From Antedon mediterranea (taxonomy: Eukaryota; Echinodermata; Crinoidea; Comatulida; Antedonidae): a stretch of DNA of 64,000 nt. Positions 21,330 through 34,500 of this stretch are shown piece after piece. The stretch is from assembly GCF_964355755.1 (NCBI RefSeq), contig NC_092676.1, positions 8,972,288 to 9,036,287 of the forward strand. The letters run 5' to 3'. How positions within the stretch are numbered: position 1 is the stretch's first letter; each line of letters opens with the position of its first letter. The translations under genes and the position numbers were made by a program. Under the pieces are notes generated by a model, which saw nothing but the letters and a program-made list of their open reading frames with translations, made no database searches and was not told where the DNA came from.

Positions 21330-22031
21330 TACACATCTGTATTTTCTGATATAGACAACAATTTCAGAAGTCCATCAACAAAATTGTATTCTATACATCT
21401 CCATACAACCGTTATGATTAAACGAGTATAATGAATATTAATGAATAATCTATCAGAGAGAGAGAGAGAGAGGGAGAGAAAAATAGTGTTTTTAATACAA
21501 CACACGGAAACCCAGATGATGAGTTTGCCGGGCATCATTAACATCGAATTTTGACAATTATTCATAAACAATATTACAAATAAAACAATTAGACATTTCT
21601 TTAAGGTCTTTTAAGCTTTAATTTTCTATTATATTTGTGCAATTCGCTATATGAATGTTTGTCTTAACCCGGACGGTTTGTTTAGATATATATTTTTTTG
21701 TACTTTCCCATTTTTGTATTTTTCTTTTTTATTGTTATATTTTGTTTCTTTGGACGCACCTTAACAAGTTGAAGTGTGCCACTGATAAAAAAAAAAAGTA
21801 CAATGCCAAAAAATTGTTATTATTAATTATATCGATGTACTTTACAAAGTTATATAAAGTCTAAACTAAAAACACCTTCGTATAGCTACTGTCACTACCT
21901 AAAACTTAAATTCCCGAATTATGTATATAATCAAAATAAAGAAAAAGAGTAACACACTAATCATTTTTATCTAGTCACGCCCTTGTTATGAATAAAGCGT
22001 TAACAATTATCGTTGGCGCCAAAGCCCGTTG

Positions 22032-22082
22032 CCAATTCAATCATAGGTTTCCGAGAGGGTGTATTGAATAGACTATTTAAAT
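22032..22082 (+). promoter_or_regulatory. H2A promoter, copy 3
   Basis: CCAAT near 22032 and CTATTTAAAT at 22073-22082, about 80 bp before the ATG with no intervening ATG. This is the uninterrupted form of the leader. Confidence 0.65.
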
Positions 22083-22163
22083 CGTGGTAAATATTAAGTT
22101 GGTATCATTTTCAATATAGTATTCCGAAATAGTGTAAAAAAATATAGCTATAGCTATAAAAAA

Positions 22164-22541
22164 ATGTCTGGACGTGGTAAAGGAGGCAAAGCTAAAGGAA
22201 AGGCCAAGAGCCGATCAAGCCGTGCTGGACTTCAATTCCCAGTCGGTGGTGTTCACCGATTTTTACGAAAGGGCAACTATGCATCCCGGGTTGGTGCTGG
22301 TGCTCCAGTCTACATGGCTGCTGTACTTGAGTATTTGACTGCTGAAATCTTAGAATTGGCCGGTAACGCTGCACGTGATAACAAGAAAAGCAGAATTATC
22401 CCTCGTCATCTGCAACTTGTCATCCGGAATGACGAAGAATTACACCGTCTTCTCGGAAGTTTAACCATTGCACAGGGAAGTGTATTGCCAAACATCCAGG
22501 CTGTACTTCTACCAAAAAAGACTCAAAGCAAAGTCAAGTAA
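22164..22541 (+). CDS. Histone H2A, copy 3
   Basis: 125 residues with Ser76 (KKSRIIP), HRLLGSL and GSVLPN. Because its leader lacks the 179-bp insertion, this is the H2A copy most likely to be expressed. The same Arg29-to-Gly and Glu41-to-Ser changes as in the other copies mark the whole family as divergent from canonical H2A. Acidic patch kept. Confidence 0.9.
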   Translation: MSGRGKGGKAKGKAKSRSSRAGLQFPVGGVHRFLRKGNYASRVGAGAPVYMAAVLEYLTAEILELAGNAARDNKKSRIIPRHLQLVIRNDEELHRLLGSLTIAQGSVLPNIQAVLLPKKTQSKVK

Positions 22542-22577
22542 ATCATCAAAGCAAACATATTTTACTTAAGACCTAAC

Positions 22578-22593
22578 GGCTCTTTTCAAAGCC
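22578..22593 (+). terminator. Histone 3' stem-loop after H2A copy 3
   Basis: GGCTCTTTTCAAAGCC, ACC and a downstream AAAAAGAGA. Confidence 0.85.
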
Positions 22594-23226
22594 ACCAAAA
22601 TACAAAAAGAGACTTGATTAGTGATTTTTTCCTTATAAATGTTTATAATTGTATAAATGTACAATAGCTGGCCTCAGTTAATAATATTATACAATACAAA
22701 AATTTCGAAAATCGGTCGTAGGTTTTGATTCTCTAAATTAATATTTTGCCATTAGGTATCACATATTCAGTATGCGTTTACGACAACTTTATTCATTTAA
22801 CTATTAATTAAATTAATACTGCCTTTAAAATTAAAGGTCAGATACATGTCCATCTATACGTTTTAATACTAGAATTGTTCATTATGGAATAAATTCTGTC
22901 ATCAAAAACATAATTAGCCATTATAAATATTTTTTTAAAAATCAAGAATTGAAAATTGCCAGTGCTTATTATATGTTCAATGAAACATAATCATCTGAAT
23001 TAGATCTCACATAATATAGAAAACGAATGTTTTATTAAATGATTTAAAATAATGCTTTAAATGTGTATTTAAAGACAATAAAGAACACACTTTTATGAAA
23101 CTAAAAAAGGCGACGAGATGTTTCGTCCATACACGTCCGCGATTGAGTAGATAAAAATGAGGTTCGTCGCTGCGTTGTATCACTCATCAACCAACTAAAC
23201 TGTTTGGTAAAGTTAAAAGCTAAGTT

Positions 23227-23805
23227 ATGGCTGACCACCAAACTAAAACTAAGAAGCTTGTTATAGCCAAGAAGCCTGTTACTCTCCCAACGTACATCGA
23301 CATGGTAACGGCAGCAATTGGTACTTTGAAGGACAAAAGCGGCTCATCTCGCGAGGCTATTGCCAAGTACATCCTAGCCTATTACAAAGTTGAACCCACT
23401 AAAATGAAAACTCATCTTCGTTTGGCTTTGAAACGTGGTGTCGAAAGTAACAAACTTGTTCAAGCAAAAGGTACAGGAGCCAGCGGTTCATTTAAACTGA
23501 ACCAGACTACAGCCAAGGCTGATGAAGCTGCCAAGGCAAAAATGGAAAGATCAGAGAAGAAAGCAGCTGCAGATAAGGAAAAGAGTGTAGCAAAGAAGGC
23601 AAAACAATTAGCAGCGAAGAAGGCAAACAAACCAATTGTAAAGAAGGCTACCAAATTCAAGTCACCCAAGAAGTCTGAGAAAAATAAATCTAAGCCGAAA
23701 ATGTCTATCAAGTCTCCTAAGAAGCCAAAGACAAATAAGCTAAAAAGCCGAAAGTTAAAAAGACATCAAAGAAGGTCGCCAAGAAGTGAAATACTGCTAA
23801 TTTAA
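23227..23805 (+). CDS. Histone H1, copy 3
   Basis: 192 residues, [10 protein letters not shown] start with one extra His. Globular domain with [11 protein letters not shown] (Glu for Gln) and [10 protein letters not shown], which is nearer the usual H1 form than the GAGASG of copies 1 and 2. Lys-rich tail with SPKK motifs. The C-terminus carries the same frameshifted ending (SPRSEILLI). Most differences from copy 2 change residues (GDEAAMAKM to [14 protein letters not shown] to DKEKS). Stem-loop at 23818. Confidence 0.88.
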   Translation: MADHQTKTKKLVIAKKPVTLPTYIDMVTAAIGTLKDKSGSSREAIAKYILAYYKVEPTKMKTHLRLALKRGVESNKLVQAKGTGASGSFKLNQTTAKADEAAKAKMERSEKKAAADKEKSVAKKAKQLAAKKANKPIVKKATKFKSPKKSEKNKSKPKMSIKSPKKPKTNKLKSRKLKRHQRRSPRSEILLI

Positions 23806-23817
23806 TTCAAACCGAAC

Positions 23818-23833
23818 GGCTCTTTTCAGAGCC
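23818..23833 (+). terminator. Histone 3' stem-loop after H1 copy 3
   Basis: GGCTCTTTTCAGAGCC followed by ACCA. Confidence 0.9.
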
Positions 23834-24454
23834 ACCATGTGTATAAAAGGGATTTATTTGCATTTTATTTCATTAGTTTCCAAATCTTGTTTTTAACTTT
23901 GAATACTATATATTATCTCTATTATAATAACGTACAATTAAGTTTTTAGAAAATTTTGTACAGATAGTTGTATTACCTTTTAATACTTATTTTACCGGTA
24001 GTACTGACATTAAAGCGTCGTGTTTCTTTGTCGTGAACGAAACATCACTATTATATCAAAATAATAACTAATAATTAAATTGAAATAATGACTCATAACA
24101 TATTCTTCTTTTTTCCATAATTAACTGTGCTGTTGATTAAATATTTATATATATAAAAGAGTAGTCCTTTTATTTAATATTATTTTATTTTGCAAAGACA
24201 AACAACGATGATTTTATTGACCCTTGCACTTACATTCCTTTTTGTTCAGTTTTGTTCGTTACGATCATTGTATATATAGTTTCGATGGTGGACGACTGAC
24301 CCAATTTTTCTAGTAATATTTATGTTACTGACGAAATGCAAATTGACATAATTACAGTTGAGCAACGTCCGCACAAAGCGTATAAATACTTCGGCATTTC
24401 GACAGTTTCCACACATTTCGAATAATTCTGAGTGATTCTTAATATCGATTAAAC

Positions 24455-24663
24455 ATGTCTGGGAGAGGTAAAGGTGGAAAGTGACTTGGAAAAGGAGGCG
24501 CAAAACGTCATCGTAAGGTTTTGCGTGATAACATCTAAGGCATCACAAAACCAGCTATCCATCGTTTTGCACGTCGTGGTGGTGTCAAGCTTATTTCTGG
24601 TCTTATCTACGAAAGAAACCCGTGGTATAATAAAAGTATTCCTCGAGAATGTCATCCGAGATG
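24455..24663 (+). pseudogene. Histone H4 pseudogene, copy 5, truncated
   Basis: TGA at codon 10, the DNIQG TAA of copies 2 and 3, and the extra A. The sequence stops in GTCATCCGAGATG and passes into GATTTGAGGAAGTTCC of the PFAS unit. About one third of H4 and the stem-loop are gone. Confidence 0.95.
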
Positions 24664-24669
24664 ATTTGA

Positions 24670-25449
24670 GATTTGAGGAAGTTCCGAAAACTGATCGTTA
24701 AATGTATTCCGACTAATGAAACATTACGGCCAGGTTTCCCCGAATGGTAAGACATAATTATAGGAACTCAGAACACGCTTGTTAATGAACTCATCTCTTA
24801 TTTACATTTAGTATTTACAAATCTTGCATTATTTATAAAACAAGCAAACGGATTATCACTTGGAATTTATTTAAGATAGAACTATTTAAAAAAATTTAAT
24901 TAATAAAAGCAATATTATGTTCAAAATGTAAAACTATACAATTTTATAAAAGTATCCAAACAAAACATAATCTTATAATGCAATATACCATTTTATCATA
25001 TTTATTTATATTATATCGAATCTCTTTTTAATACTGAATATCAATCTTTATATCGTTTTAGCTCTGTAATATAAATTTTCTCTGTATACATGTTTGTTTT
25101 ATCTAGACTTGAACACAATTTCAAAATATTTTACATAATCTTCCTCTGTCTGTGTAATATCACCTAAATATTCATTGATAAATAGATAGATAGACAGACA
25201 TATATATTGTAACCTTCACCATATTGTTGTTTATCATTGCAATAAAAGTGGGTTTCCCCCACAAAAGAGAAAAAAAATATATATTGCTGAAATTAAGCCT
25301 CAATAAATAATATTGTTGAGAAGAGGAACACATTTATACAGTATATAATTATATCCCATTTTCATGCATAAAGCAATAGTATCTGCCTCTGAAGCACCAC
25401 CAACAAGATATTATTTTTTTTAAATATATCCCATGTATAAGCAATATTA
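24670..25449. other. 3' flank of PFAS copy 1
   Basis: AT-rich sequence downstream of the PFAS stop, repeated after copies 2 and 3, probably 3' UTR and flank. It includes a TAGATAGATAGACAGACA run near 25182. No gene seen. Confidence 0.5.
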
Positions 25450-27598
25450 TTATCTATCTGCCTCTGACGTCTCCAAGCACCATGAACAAGCATTTTGGAA
25501 CATCTTCATCCACGGTGACGCTTGTAATGTCTCCCGCCAATCTTGCGGCATCCATGGCCATTGCCACGTCAAAGTTGTACGCTCTGGATGAGGCATGATC
25601 GCCAGATGACGGCCATCTGCGGAGCAAATTGCCGCTACGCCATTGGGTGAGCCATTGGGGTTCAACGGGTATTCAGTTGTCACTTCTCCTTTGTCATCGA
25701 TAAAGCGCACTGGTGCAAGATTTTCAGACAGAACTGTGTCTTTTGTTTCTTTGTTAGAAAACTTCATGTGCCCTAGAGAGAAACAATTTGAGTTGAGTAA
25801 ATTTAATAACATTTTTAGTTAAATTAAAATATAAGTTTGTACTAAGCATCCATCATTATCAAGAGGTATCAATATCTAACCTTCTCCATGCTGTGTCCAG
25901 ACACCAAGCACAGAGCCTTCCATTCCTTTCAGCATTAAAGCAGGGCTTTCATTAATCTTTACAGCAACAAAACGAGACTCAAAACGCTCGGAAAGATTAT
26001 GAGCAAGATGGACTCCTTGCTGAGCTGATGCTGCGTCTAAAAGACAATAACAAATAATTCATAATAAACAGTCTGTCAACAAATGGATATCAAAAAGTAG
26101 TTCATATTTTCTTTTTACTTGTCAAAGAGGCATTACCTGCTTTACACCGGTGTCCTACTACCACTACACTACTTACTAAATATACCTCATGATACCTTAC
26201 CTGTAGTAAGCTCCTTGGTGACATCTGGAGCAACCCAGCCTAGCAGGCCCATTAGTTGGCAGCCATTGCATACACCCAGTGAGAAAGTGTCTTTCCTTGC
26301 TCTAAATGCATCAAACTGAGCACGCACAGCTGGGTTGAACAAAATAGTTGCTGCCCAACCTAAAATGATTAATAAACATTATTTAAATAAACTAGAATAA
26401 ATATTTATTTAGGTTACTATCTGTCTAATACTAGTATAATACTTGGTTACTGCTCCAGCATGTATTTTTGCTATGCTACAAAAAGTGCAATCAGAAAAGT
26501 ATACCTTTTGCAGAACCACAAACGTCTGCAAAACTGAAGCCACCAACAAAAACTACTCCACGGAATTGATCGAGGGTGACTTTCCCGCAAGCTAAATCTT
26601 GCATATTGACGTCCCATGTTTCAAAGCCAGCCATGTGTAGTGTTGAACTCATCTCTCGATCTCCATTACTGCCTTCCTCACGGATCACAGCAACCTTTGG
26701 TTTCATTCCATCTATGGAAGGCCAATTATGATTATGTATATGGTAACTAATGAGCCAAATTTAACTCGTATTACTTTAACAAATTAAAATTCAGAACAAG
26801 ATAATCAATATTCCAAAATTGGTTCTAACCTTTAGAGCATCTTTTTTTAACAGAATTCAAATTTGTTGCAACGGGGTCAAAGGTTAATTTAAATGGTGGT
26901 GCTGTTCTATTTGCTAAATTGCGTTGCTCCACTTCAACACACTCTGGATTTGCTTGTAGTTTTTCCAGTTGAAAACTAGTCTCTTCCCACACGTCTCTAA
27001 GAACAGTCATCTTTTCATTCAAGACTTCTTTCTCATTTACCGAGATGACAACCTATAATTGACATGTAAAATATTCAGATTCATTCTAAAAACCATCATA
27101 AATGATAAATGATCGTAAATAAATGTTCAAATATTGCTTCCATTTAAAAAAAAAAAAACTTACTATTGACCCTTGACCTGATCCACTAGAGTGACCAATT
27201 AGAGAACAAGGGACATTATTGTCACTGAACTGTCTACAAATGTCCTCACTAGCATTAGCTGTTACTTCTAACACCAGCCCTACTTCTTCAGCAAACAGAA
27301 TATCAATTGCAGTTACTGAAAATAAATATATAAAGTCTTACAATGTATTATTGCTTACCAGAGGTTCTGGAACTATATGAAAGATTAAAATGACACTTTA
27401 CAGATCCATTCGAGGCATTTATAGAGATAGCATAATGCTTACCATCAGGTTTGGAAAGTTTGACGTCAATACCACAATTCCCAGAAAACGCCATTTCTAA
27501 TAATGTTGTTACAATACCGCCATCACTAATATCATGACCAGCTGATATTTTTCTATCTACAAAAGGATACAAAAGACAAAGTTGAATTCATATCTCTA

Positions 27599-27749
27599 AA
27601 GCTCTGTCTACACTATCAAACTTTATGTGATGTGATATGCCCATATATGGACATGATATCATATCACTACCATTTTTGGGCATTTCACTACCCTATTTAG
27701 GCGCATCACATTTTTTTGTCAAACTAGTTTGATAGTGTAGACAGCGCTT
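27599..27749. mobile_element. 151-bp MITE in PFAS copy 1 intron 14
   Basis: Inverted ends AAGCTCTGTCTACACTATCA and AAGCGCTGTCTACACTATCA, flanked by TA. The body has short ATATGG/CCATAT inverted motifs. TA duplication suggests Tc1/mariner-type mobilisation. No coding capacity. Confidence 0.8.
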
Positions 27750-29067
27750 TATATTATAACTACAAGTAAATAAATTTATTGTAAACGTCTAATTAATAAG
27801 TCTATGAAAATGACTACCTTTGATAAGATTTTGCGTTGTGTTGAAAGCCCTTACAAACGTTTCCGGTTCATCGAGATCAGGCGAGGATTGTCCGAGTTGA
27901 TTATAGCACTGAGCGAGGGCACTACCACCTAACCGGTTATGCCTTTTACCAAATGAAACCCAGAGCAAAGTCCCTGAAATAGAATATGTAAAGTCTTGTT
28001 TATAAATATATTATATTTTTTGTTTGTTTAGGTAGTTAATTTAATTGTACCTAACAAAATGTGCAATGTTATATTCACTTTACCTTTACTGTCTGGACAT
28101 TTAAGGTCAGGGGTCACAGTTGCAGTAATATCTGGGCATGCCACATACACAGACACAACCAATGCACCTAAAAAATTGTAATTGATATTTCATTATTAGT
28201 AAGTAAATGGAGTAAAGAAGTGTATTAGTGTATTCAAGCTTAACTTATTAAAATAATTCACAAGATTGTACATCAGACTCTATACTAGTTATTAACAAGC
28301 ATGAAATGTCTAACCTGGAGCTTTGATCGTTTCAGAGCCTATCCTGGCAGCCATACTCAAAGAGTCCTTCCCACCATCCACAGCAACACCCAACTTGCCC
28401 ATCACCTCGCACATAGCCTCGCATGCATCATACAATGCAGCACCCTCACCAGGAAGCTTCGCTGGCCACATCCAGTTACCGCTACATTTGACATCTTTAA
28501 GATCGGAGACCCTAGCAAACACAAGATTGGTAAGGGCTTCTCCTACAGACATCCTGGCACCACAGCCAGGATCGACTAACCCTTTAATAGGCTGCTCTCC
28601 AATGGCTGTAGCTGAGCCTACAGTTTCAAAGTGGGAGAGTGCGGTAACAGCAACATCAGCGAGTGGTGTGTGCAGGGGGCCTACACATTGCTGCTGGGCT
28701 ATCAGGCCAGTGACAGCACGATCAACCTAACAGAAACAATATATCCTGGTTATACACTTTCCATATTCCTTCACACAAATAGATTATGCAATATTAAAGA
28801 TAAACAGATCTTTACCTTATTAGTCAAAAATCTTTTACTGGCTACTGAAGGTAGACGCAGAACACGGTCGAGTGCACATCGGACAGTCAACCCATCAGGT
28901 AGTGTTAACTGCATAAGTTTTGGTTTACATCGATCATACTTGAAAACCTGAGAGAAAAAAAAATATAATTCTATATAATTTTACAGACAGAAAGAGACAC
29001 TATTATTATAACACATAATTATTTTCAATGGTTATTTATGATGAAATCTGTGAGATTGAGAAAAAGT

Positions 29068-29139
29068 GACCTCAGCTGAGATTTGAACCTGGAATCTTCT
29101 GCTTGATATGCAGACATCCTACCATTACACCACTGATGC
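29068..29139 (-). repeat. tRNA-derived sequence in PFAS intron 10
   Basis: Read on the minus strand it starts GCATCAGTGGTGTAATGG (A-box-like) and contains GGTTCAAATCTC (B box). A 5-bp anticodon stem TCTGC/GCAGA is visible, but the T and acceptor stems do not pair well. Best read as a SINE head or tRNA pseudogene. Confidence 0.6.
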
Positions 29140-29571
29140 ATTCATGGTATGGTTCAAACTTATTACCGACACTACTCTACTATCAAGTCTCCATCATACC
29201 TTTTGCGGCATCTTTCCAAGAACCCATTCAAGTTGGAGATCAACTGGATAAGTAAGTGCTGTTCTTTTTATGCTTGGAGGTTCTGCATCACCCTTACCAG
29301 CTTCCACTTTCTTTTCCACCTCAAGACGAATCTGAAACAAAACAAAATATTTTTGTATTGCAAAACTCTTATGCACTCTATCTGTGCATGAAAAGGCATT
29401 CTTCAAAATTAGTAACACTGTAGTATTTAAATGTGTTTTTTCATACTTATCCCACAGTAAGCACAAACTTGCCAATTACAGGATGGATAAAATATTTTAT
29501 AGTTTATCGTGCTTATAAACTAAGTTTTATTTCAGGCTTAGGGAGTGAAGTTGAAAGAGTCGTGAGTTACA

Positions 29572-29644
29572 ACCCTTGACCTTGATTGAACCCTTGACCT
29601 TGGAATTGGAAGGCAAGCATGTTAAACCACCAAGCAACAGCTCC
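29572..29644 (-). repeat. tRNA-derived SINE-like sequence in PFAS intron 9
   Basis: Minus strand: GCTTGGTGGTTTAACATGC followed by GGGTTCAATC, the A-box and B-box arrangement of tRNA-derived SINEs. A short GACCTTGAT duplication lies next to it. No functional tRNA fold. Confidence 0.5.
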
Positions 29645-31428
29645 ACTAAAAAAATTTAGAATAAAGTAGGTAAAAAAAATCATCCAAATATTACCTTCCC
29701 ATCACCTGTAATGTCACCAACAAAAACAGCTGGACATTTCTCTCTGTCACAAATATCTTGAAGTTTTTCTTGATCCTCAGATCGTATTAGTATGGCATTG
29801 GACTCCTGGTATTCTGCACCCCATAGTTCTAAGGTGTTGATGGTTGGATCACCTAGTTGGAATTCCTTAGCTTTTATTAGAGCACCTGCAGGTTCACATA
29901 TCTCCTTTAAAACATTACCTGTACACAAAAAAATGATTTAATTGGTCAGATGTTAGCCATAGTTTGACATAAAAATAAGTACATTTGTCTGACAAAGTGT
30001 CCCCTTAATAGGGATGTCCCAAATGAGGGGTGCTACTGTACTTAGTAAAATAATAAAAATAAGCACATTGCATGCAAACTCACCATTGCCTCCAGCTCCT
30101 TGATCATGTATACTACATATAGGGTTTGTATCAACCATCTCAATGCACGCCCTTATAACTCGGTTTAGTTTCTGTTCCATCTCCGCATCACCGCGCTGCA
30201 CGGCTTCAAAGTCCAGTTTTTCTGTATTGTCACCTTGAACTTGAATGGAAGATGCAGCGCCCCCACCGACTCCGATGCGATAGATTGGTCCACCAAGTTT
30301 TACAATTTTCATTCCTGCATGGTAAACAATTATTTATCAGTCAATAATTAGTTTTCAATGGAGAAATAAAAACAAAATATTTTATCAGGTTACTATAATC
30401 TTATTTTATATGACAGACATATAATATCTATGTGGAGACAACAATAATAAGAAGTACAGTATTTTTTATGGTGTTGTATTTAGTTTGTTTAACAAACCTT
30501 TTTCTGCTTCGTCTTTAGTCGCATGCATACTCTCAAGCATCCCAATACCCCCGCTGAACATAATGGGCTTGACCCACTCTCTTCTGTCGCTCTCAGAAAG
30601 CATCATGCCAAATGAACGAGAGAAACCGGTTAGAACGGGTTCACCAAACTTGTTGCCGTAGTCAGATGCACCGTTGCTGGCCTCTACAGCAACCGACAGA
30701 GCAGGCGCCATGTTGCTAGGATAAACCATATTTTTGTCCTCCCATGGAAGGTCATACCCTGTTTAAACAAAATGTTCAATCAATGATAATAAATAATTAA
30801 TTACACTGAATATATAACATTTATAAAAAGCAAAATTATGTAATTAAGCAAGCAATTATGCCTGTTCACTGCATGCGTTACTTAATATCTTTCATCCCAT
30901 ACTCTATTTATACATATAAGTGCCAGTAAATGAATATCTTTTAATTGTTGTTACTTTGCAAATCTTTGATAAGGTTTATCCTTTATATTTGTATATTTGT
31001 TATGTTTTATTTTCTGTTATATTTGTATTTATTTTGATTTTTGAGCGAGTAAAGTCTGACATCAATTTTCATAAGGACTACAAAATCTAATTTTTAGATT
31101 TATATAATTTACCTGGAATGTTCAAATTTCCAAAACAGTAGCCTGCAGTGCCAGCCACTACATGTGCCCCCTTCCCTGCAGCCTGAACATCACGTATCCT
31201 ACCCCCAGTACCAGTTGTAGCCCCTGGGAAAGGTGCAACCCCAGTTGGAAAGTTATGGGTCTCTGCTGTGAAGATGATATGCCTGAGTGGTTCAGATTCC
31301 TCCATCACACTTGCTGACCCGGGATTGGCTGGTTTGAGAACTTTGACCTTATGGCCTTTGATTGCACTGAAAATCAAGTAAAGTCATCAAAGTGAGAAAA
31401 AACAGTATAGGTTCATTGACAACATTTA

Positions 31429-31532
31429 AAGCTCCTACTGTCCCCAAATATGGTAGTGATATGACATCATCATATCCATATATGGGCACATCACATTTTT
31501 TTACATAAAAGTTGATAGTGTAGACAGAGCTT
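31429..31532. mobile_element. 104-bp MITE in PFAS copy 1 intron 5
   Basis: Same family as the 27599 element: right end GATAGTGTAGACAGAGCTT and shared CCATATATGGGCACATCACA body, TA flanks. The left end is degraded in this copy. Confidence 0.75.
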
Positions 31533-34500
31533 TAGGCAATACTTTGTGGTTCAACAAAATGTGAATAAATATCATTTACGATGGAAATTATGCCTGTAGT
31601 ATTTTATGGGCTATTTCATGACACCCTCTAGAACTAATAATTTCAGGTATAATGCCTAATTCTGTCCAGCACAACAAGATTTATACAAGAGTCATAGACA
31701 CCATTCCAGTGAACTATATCGTGATTCGATTCGGAAAATATGGATATAAATATAAAAGCCACGTAAAATGTTAAGATACCTGCTGTTATCCGAGAATTTA
31801 ATGACGTTGTTATCATTGCTGGTAGCTTGCGTTGACATCACCATCTTGAATAAAGAATGATCTTTTTCTTCTCCATCGATTACCATCTTACCCTTAAAAA
31901 ACCAATGACGACTATGCTCACTAGAAAGAAGACAGAAAGCAAGAAAAAACCATTTGTAGGAATATTTTCAGGAATTTCTAAATACAGTAATGAAAGCTGA
32001 GAAATGTTGCATAGATGAAAAGAATTTAAGTAAAGAATGGTCTATGTCTTAGGATTATCCATGGTTACAAATACTATTTTACATTATTTTAGGCTAGAAG
32101 GCAAATAGACAATGCCACAATTGTTTTTCACCTGTTTTTTTTTTCAGTTATATATTGAGGCAGATGGTATCTTTGTTCTTTTTGACTGTTTTACTTCATT
32201 TACTTTATTTTTACCTCATTTTGATTTAGCTATTTAGCATATTCTATTTATATCTCTATCCAATCACTGATATACTCACAGCATTGCAATACTGTATTTT
32301 CAATAATTTAGGTTTGTATTAAATAAAGATATTACTTTTACAAGACAGTAAAGAATGTAAATAAATATTCATGACCATCATTCACAGATGGTAAAACTTC
32401 ATGCGACTAAAACTAAAGTGCTTTGTACCTGTTAGACTGAGCCAAGTCAAAGAGTTCAACACTTGTTGGATTCCGTTTAACCTTTTCAATAAACATGTTG
32501 GTGTAAAAGTCTATGTCCCACGTATCAAAGGCAAGTCCTGCAGTAAAGAATAATACAAAATGTTTATAATGCAATATTAATAATAGAAATCTTCATCAAC
32601 CATTTATTGGTCATGATAAGCTTTGGTTTATAAATTCAATAACAATGAATTCTTAAATGAACAATGTATCCACAGACCGATTAAATAATTACTGTACAGT
32701 AATATTAACTGGTTACTAGAACACACTTAAAAGAATATGAAATCATGTTGGATGTTAAGCTAAATGTAATGTTAAAGACCTATTCCCTACAATTTTTGCC
32801 TTGTCTTTTCTGTTTTATGGTAAATTATGATAAAAAGAAAGAAACAATGCACATGCACAATGCATGTTATGATTTATAGAAAGTCTCTAAATGATTAGAA
32901 TCAACTTATTTTTCACATTTTTAACAGTTTTAAAGACGAAAAAGTGATCGCATACATATTTATTTTTACATTAAATGTAGTTTGTGACCTATAATTAGAT
33001 CTAAAAACGTAGGAAATGGGACTTTAATCATAATATAATGATATACAGTATCAACACAAAGTTACCTATATTAATTTTAAAGTTAAGTTAATAGAAAAAA
33101 CTGAAATAGAATTAAAAAACACAGGAGTTTAACACAGGTCAAAGTTCATCTATACTTGGGGAACATGATTGAGAGTACTACAATCACCTAATTCTTTGTT
33201 TGCCTTTTCCAGAGCAACTTTCCCTTCACCTATAACATCAATTTCTAAGACTTCTTCTGGTTTAGCTTTAATTTCAAAGCTGCTGATTGGTTCGTGGTAG
33301 CGACATTCCGTCATACGATCGTGAAGTACGGCTACCAGTAGCTTCTCTTCCTCGGGGCTGATAGACGCAGCAATGCCATGATCGTCGGCTACGTTTATAA
33401 GAAAGCGAATGGTTGATTCCAGCCGATTGGCAGATTGAGACGGCATTTGTTGACCAGGCCGTAGAGAAGTTCAACCTGTGTGTATAAAAATTAAACTTAT
33501 TATATCATATACAGTAGATAGTGTAATGTAATGCCCATGATATTAAATATACAGTCAACATATTCTGCCATGCATGTTTATGCCCACCTTTCTTAATTTA
33601 TGCCTATTACCTTATTGAACAACAAAAATTATGACTTTTACTTTTTCAGATATTACCTACCGAATAACAAAACATACAGTATTATTTATTAATACTTATT
33701 CTCAACTGAAACCGACACTAACACTGTACGACTAGACAAGAAGGGTAATTTGTTAATTAAAAAACATTTTCTGACCTAGGCCCAATTTCAATCAGAAGTC
33801 CATCAGGTTCTTGATCATCTTCAACTATGATTGACTTGGTCAGCAGGCTAAATTCTTCAAAAGGGGTACCTAAGATCCATTGTATTTTCTTCTGTTCTTC
33901 ACCACTGAGGCAATCTATGAAAATAATACACAGTTTAATTGACATTTTCAAAATAATATTAGTTTGGCAAAACAATTTATTAAAATTTAAATTAGAAAGG
34001 AAAAGTACCTACCTCCGTTTACTTCCACATTAAAACATATTTCCGTTTTTAAATCTTGCAATTTAGAATTTTCCAACTGCTTTGCTAATTTCTTCCACAA
34101 AACATTTGAAGCCCCTGGGAGTAATGCCGGACTTTTATAAAACCGAGTAATGATAGTCATATTCTTTAAAAAAATAAATTATTAAATATTAGATCTATAT
34201 TATTTTATATATTACAGTATTATTTATTATTATTGATGTTTACACTAAAAAAGTATAACTATAAAGTATATGACTTATAATAATAATAATAAGCTTTATT
34301 TAATCACGGATACTTAACTTCAACTGAAAGTTGTTTTTCAGTAAGACCGTGTTTAAAGGAAAATACCAACAAAAATAAATGTAAAAAGACCTTAATTACT
34401 ATGAAAAGAGATAAAAAAAAACAAAAACAATTACAATGAAATAAAATGAAACAAGGGTACACTTACTAACTATAAAATTAAATAATACACTACATTTAAA

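Larger units (their letters stand above)
18397..24663. repeat. Histone array unit R5
   Basis: Complete order with all elements, but the relic gene is split by a MITE (18821-19681) and the H4 pseudogene is cut at 24663 by fusion with the PFAS unit. It lacks the Penelope-like and 179-bp insertions, so it shows the empty sites for both. Confidence 0.8.
25450..34160 (-). pseudogene. PFAS: PFAS copy 1, frameshifted in exon 3
   Basis: Phosphoribosylformylglycinamidine synthase: FGAR + Gln + ATP to FGAM, step 4 of purine synthesis, cytosolic. Exons in transcript order: 34160-34013, 33914-33776, 33475-33188, 32537-32429, 31920-31780, 31366-31113, 30758-30498, 30314-30084, 29918-29695, 29331-29200, 28947-28816, 28726-28315, 28167-28084, 27973-27818, 27556-27443, 27315-27164, 27052-26830, 26711-26505, 26359-26201, 26036-25881, 25772-25450. 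Key motifs: [11 protein letters not shown] (exon 6), [16 protein letters not shown] (7), HDQGAGGNG (8), [11 protein letters not shown] (12), GHDISDGG (15), glutaminase LGVCNGCQ (19) and PHPER (21). Relative to copy 2, 23 bp are missing in exon 3, giving a stop at about residue 163. An ATG at 33446 lies in the post-deletion frame and could restart an N-truncated protein. Confidence 0.9.

Noticed and set aside
28323-28730. 135-codon plus-strand frame in the PFAS region
   Set aside because: It is antisense to PFAS exon 12, which matches the family.
29068-29139. Functional tRNA gene
   Set aside because: The T and acceptor stems do not pair, so only a tRNA-derived repeat is claimed.
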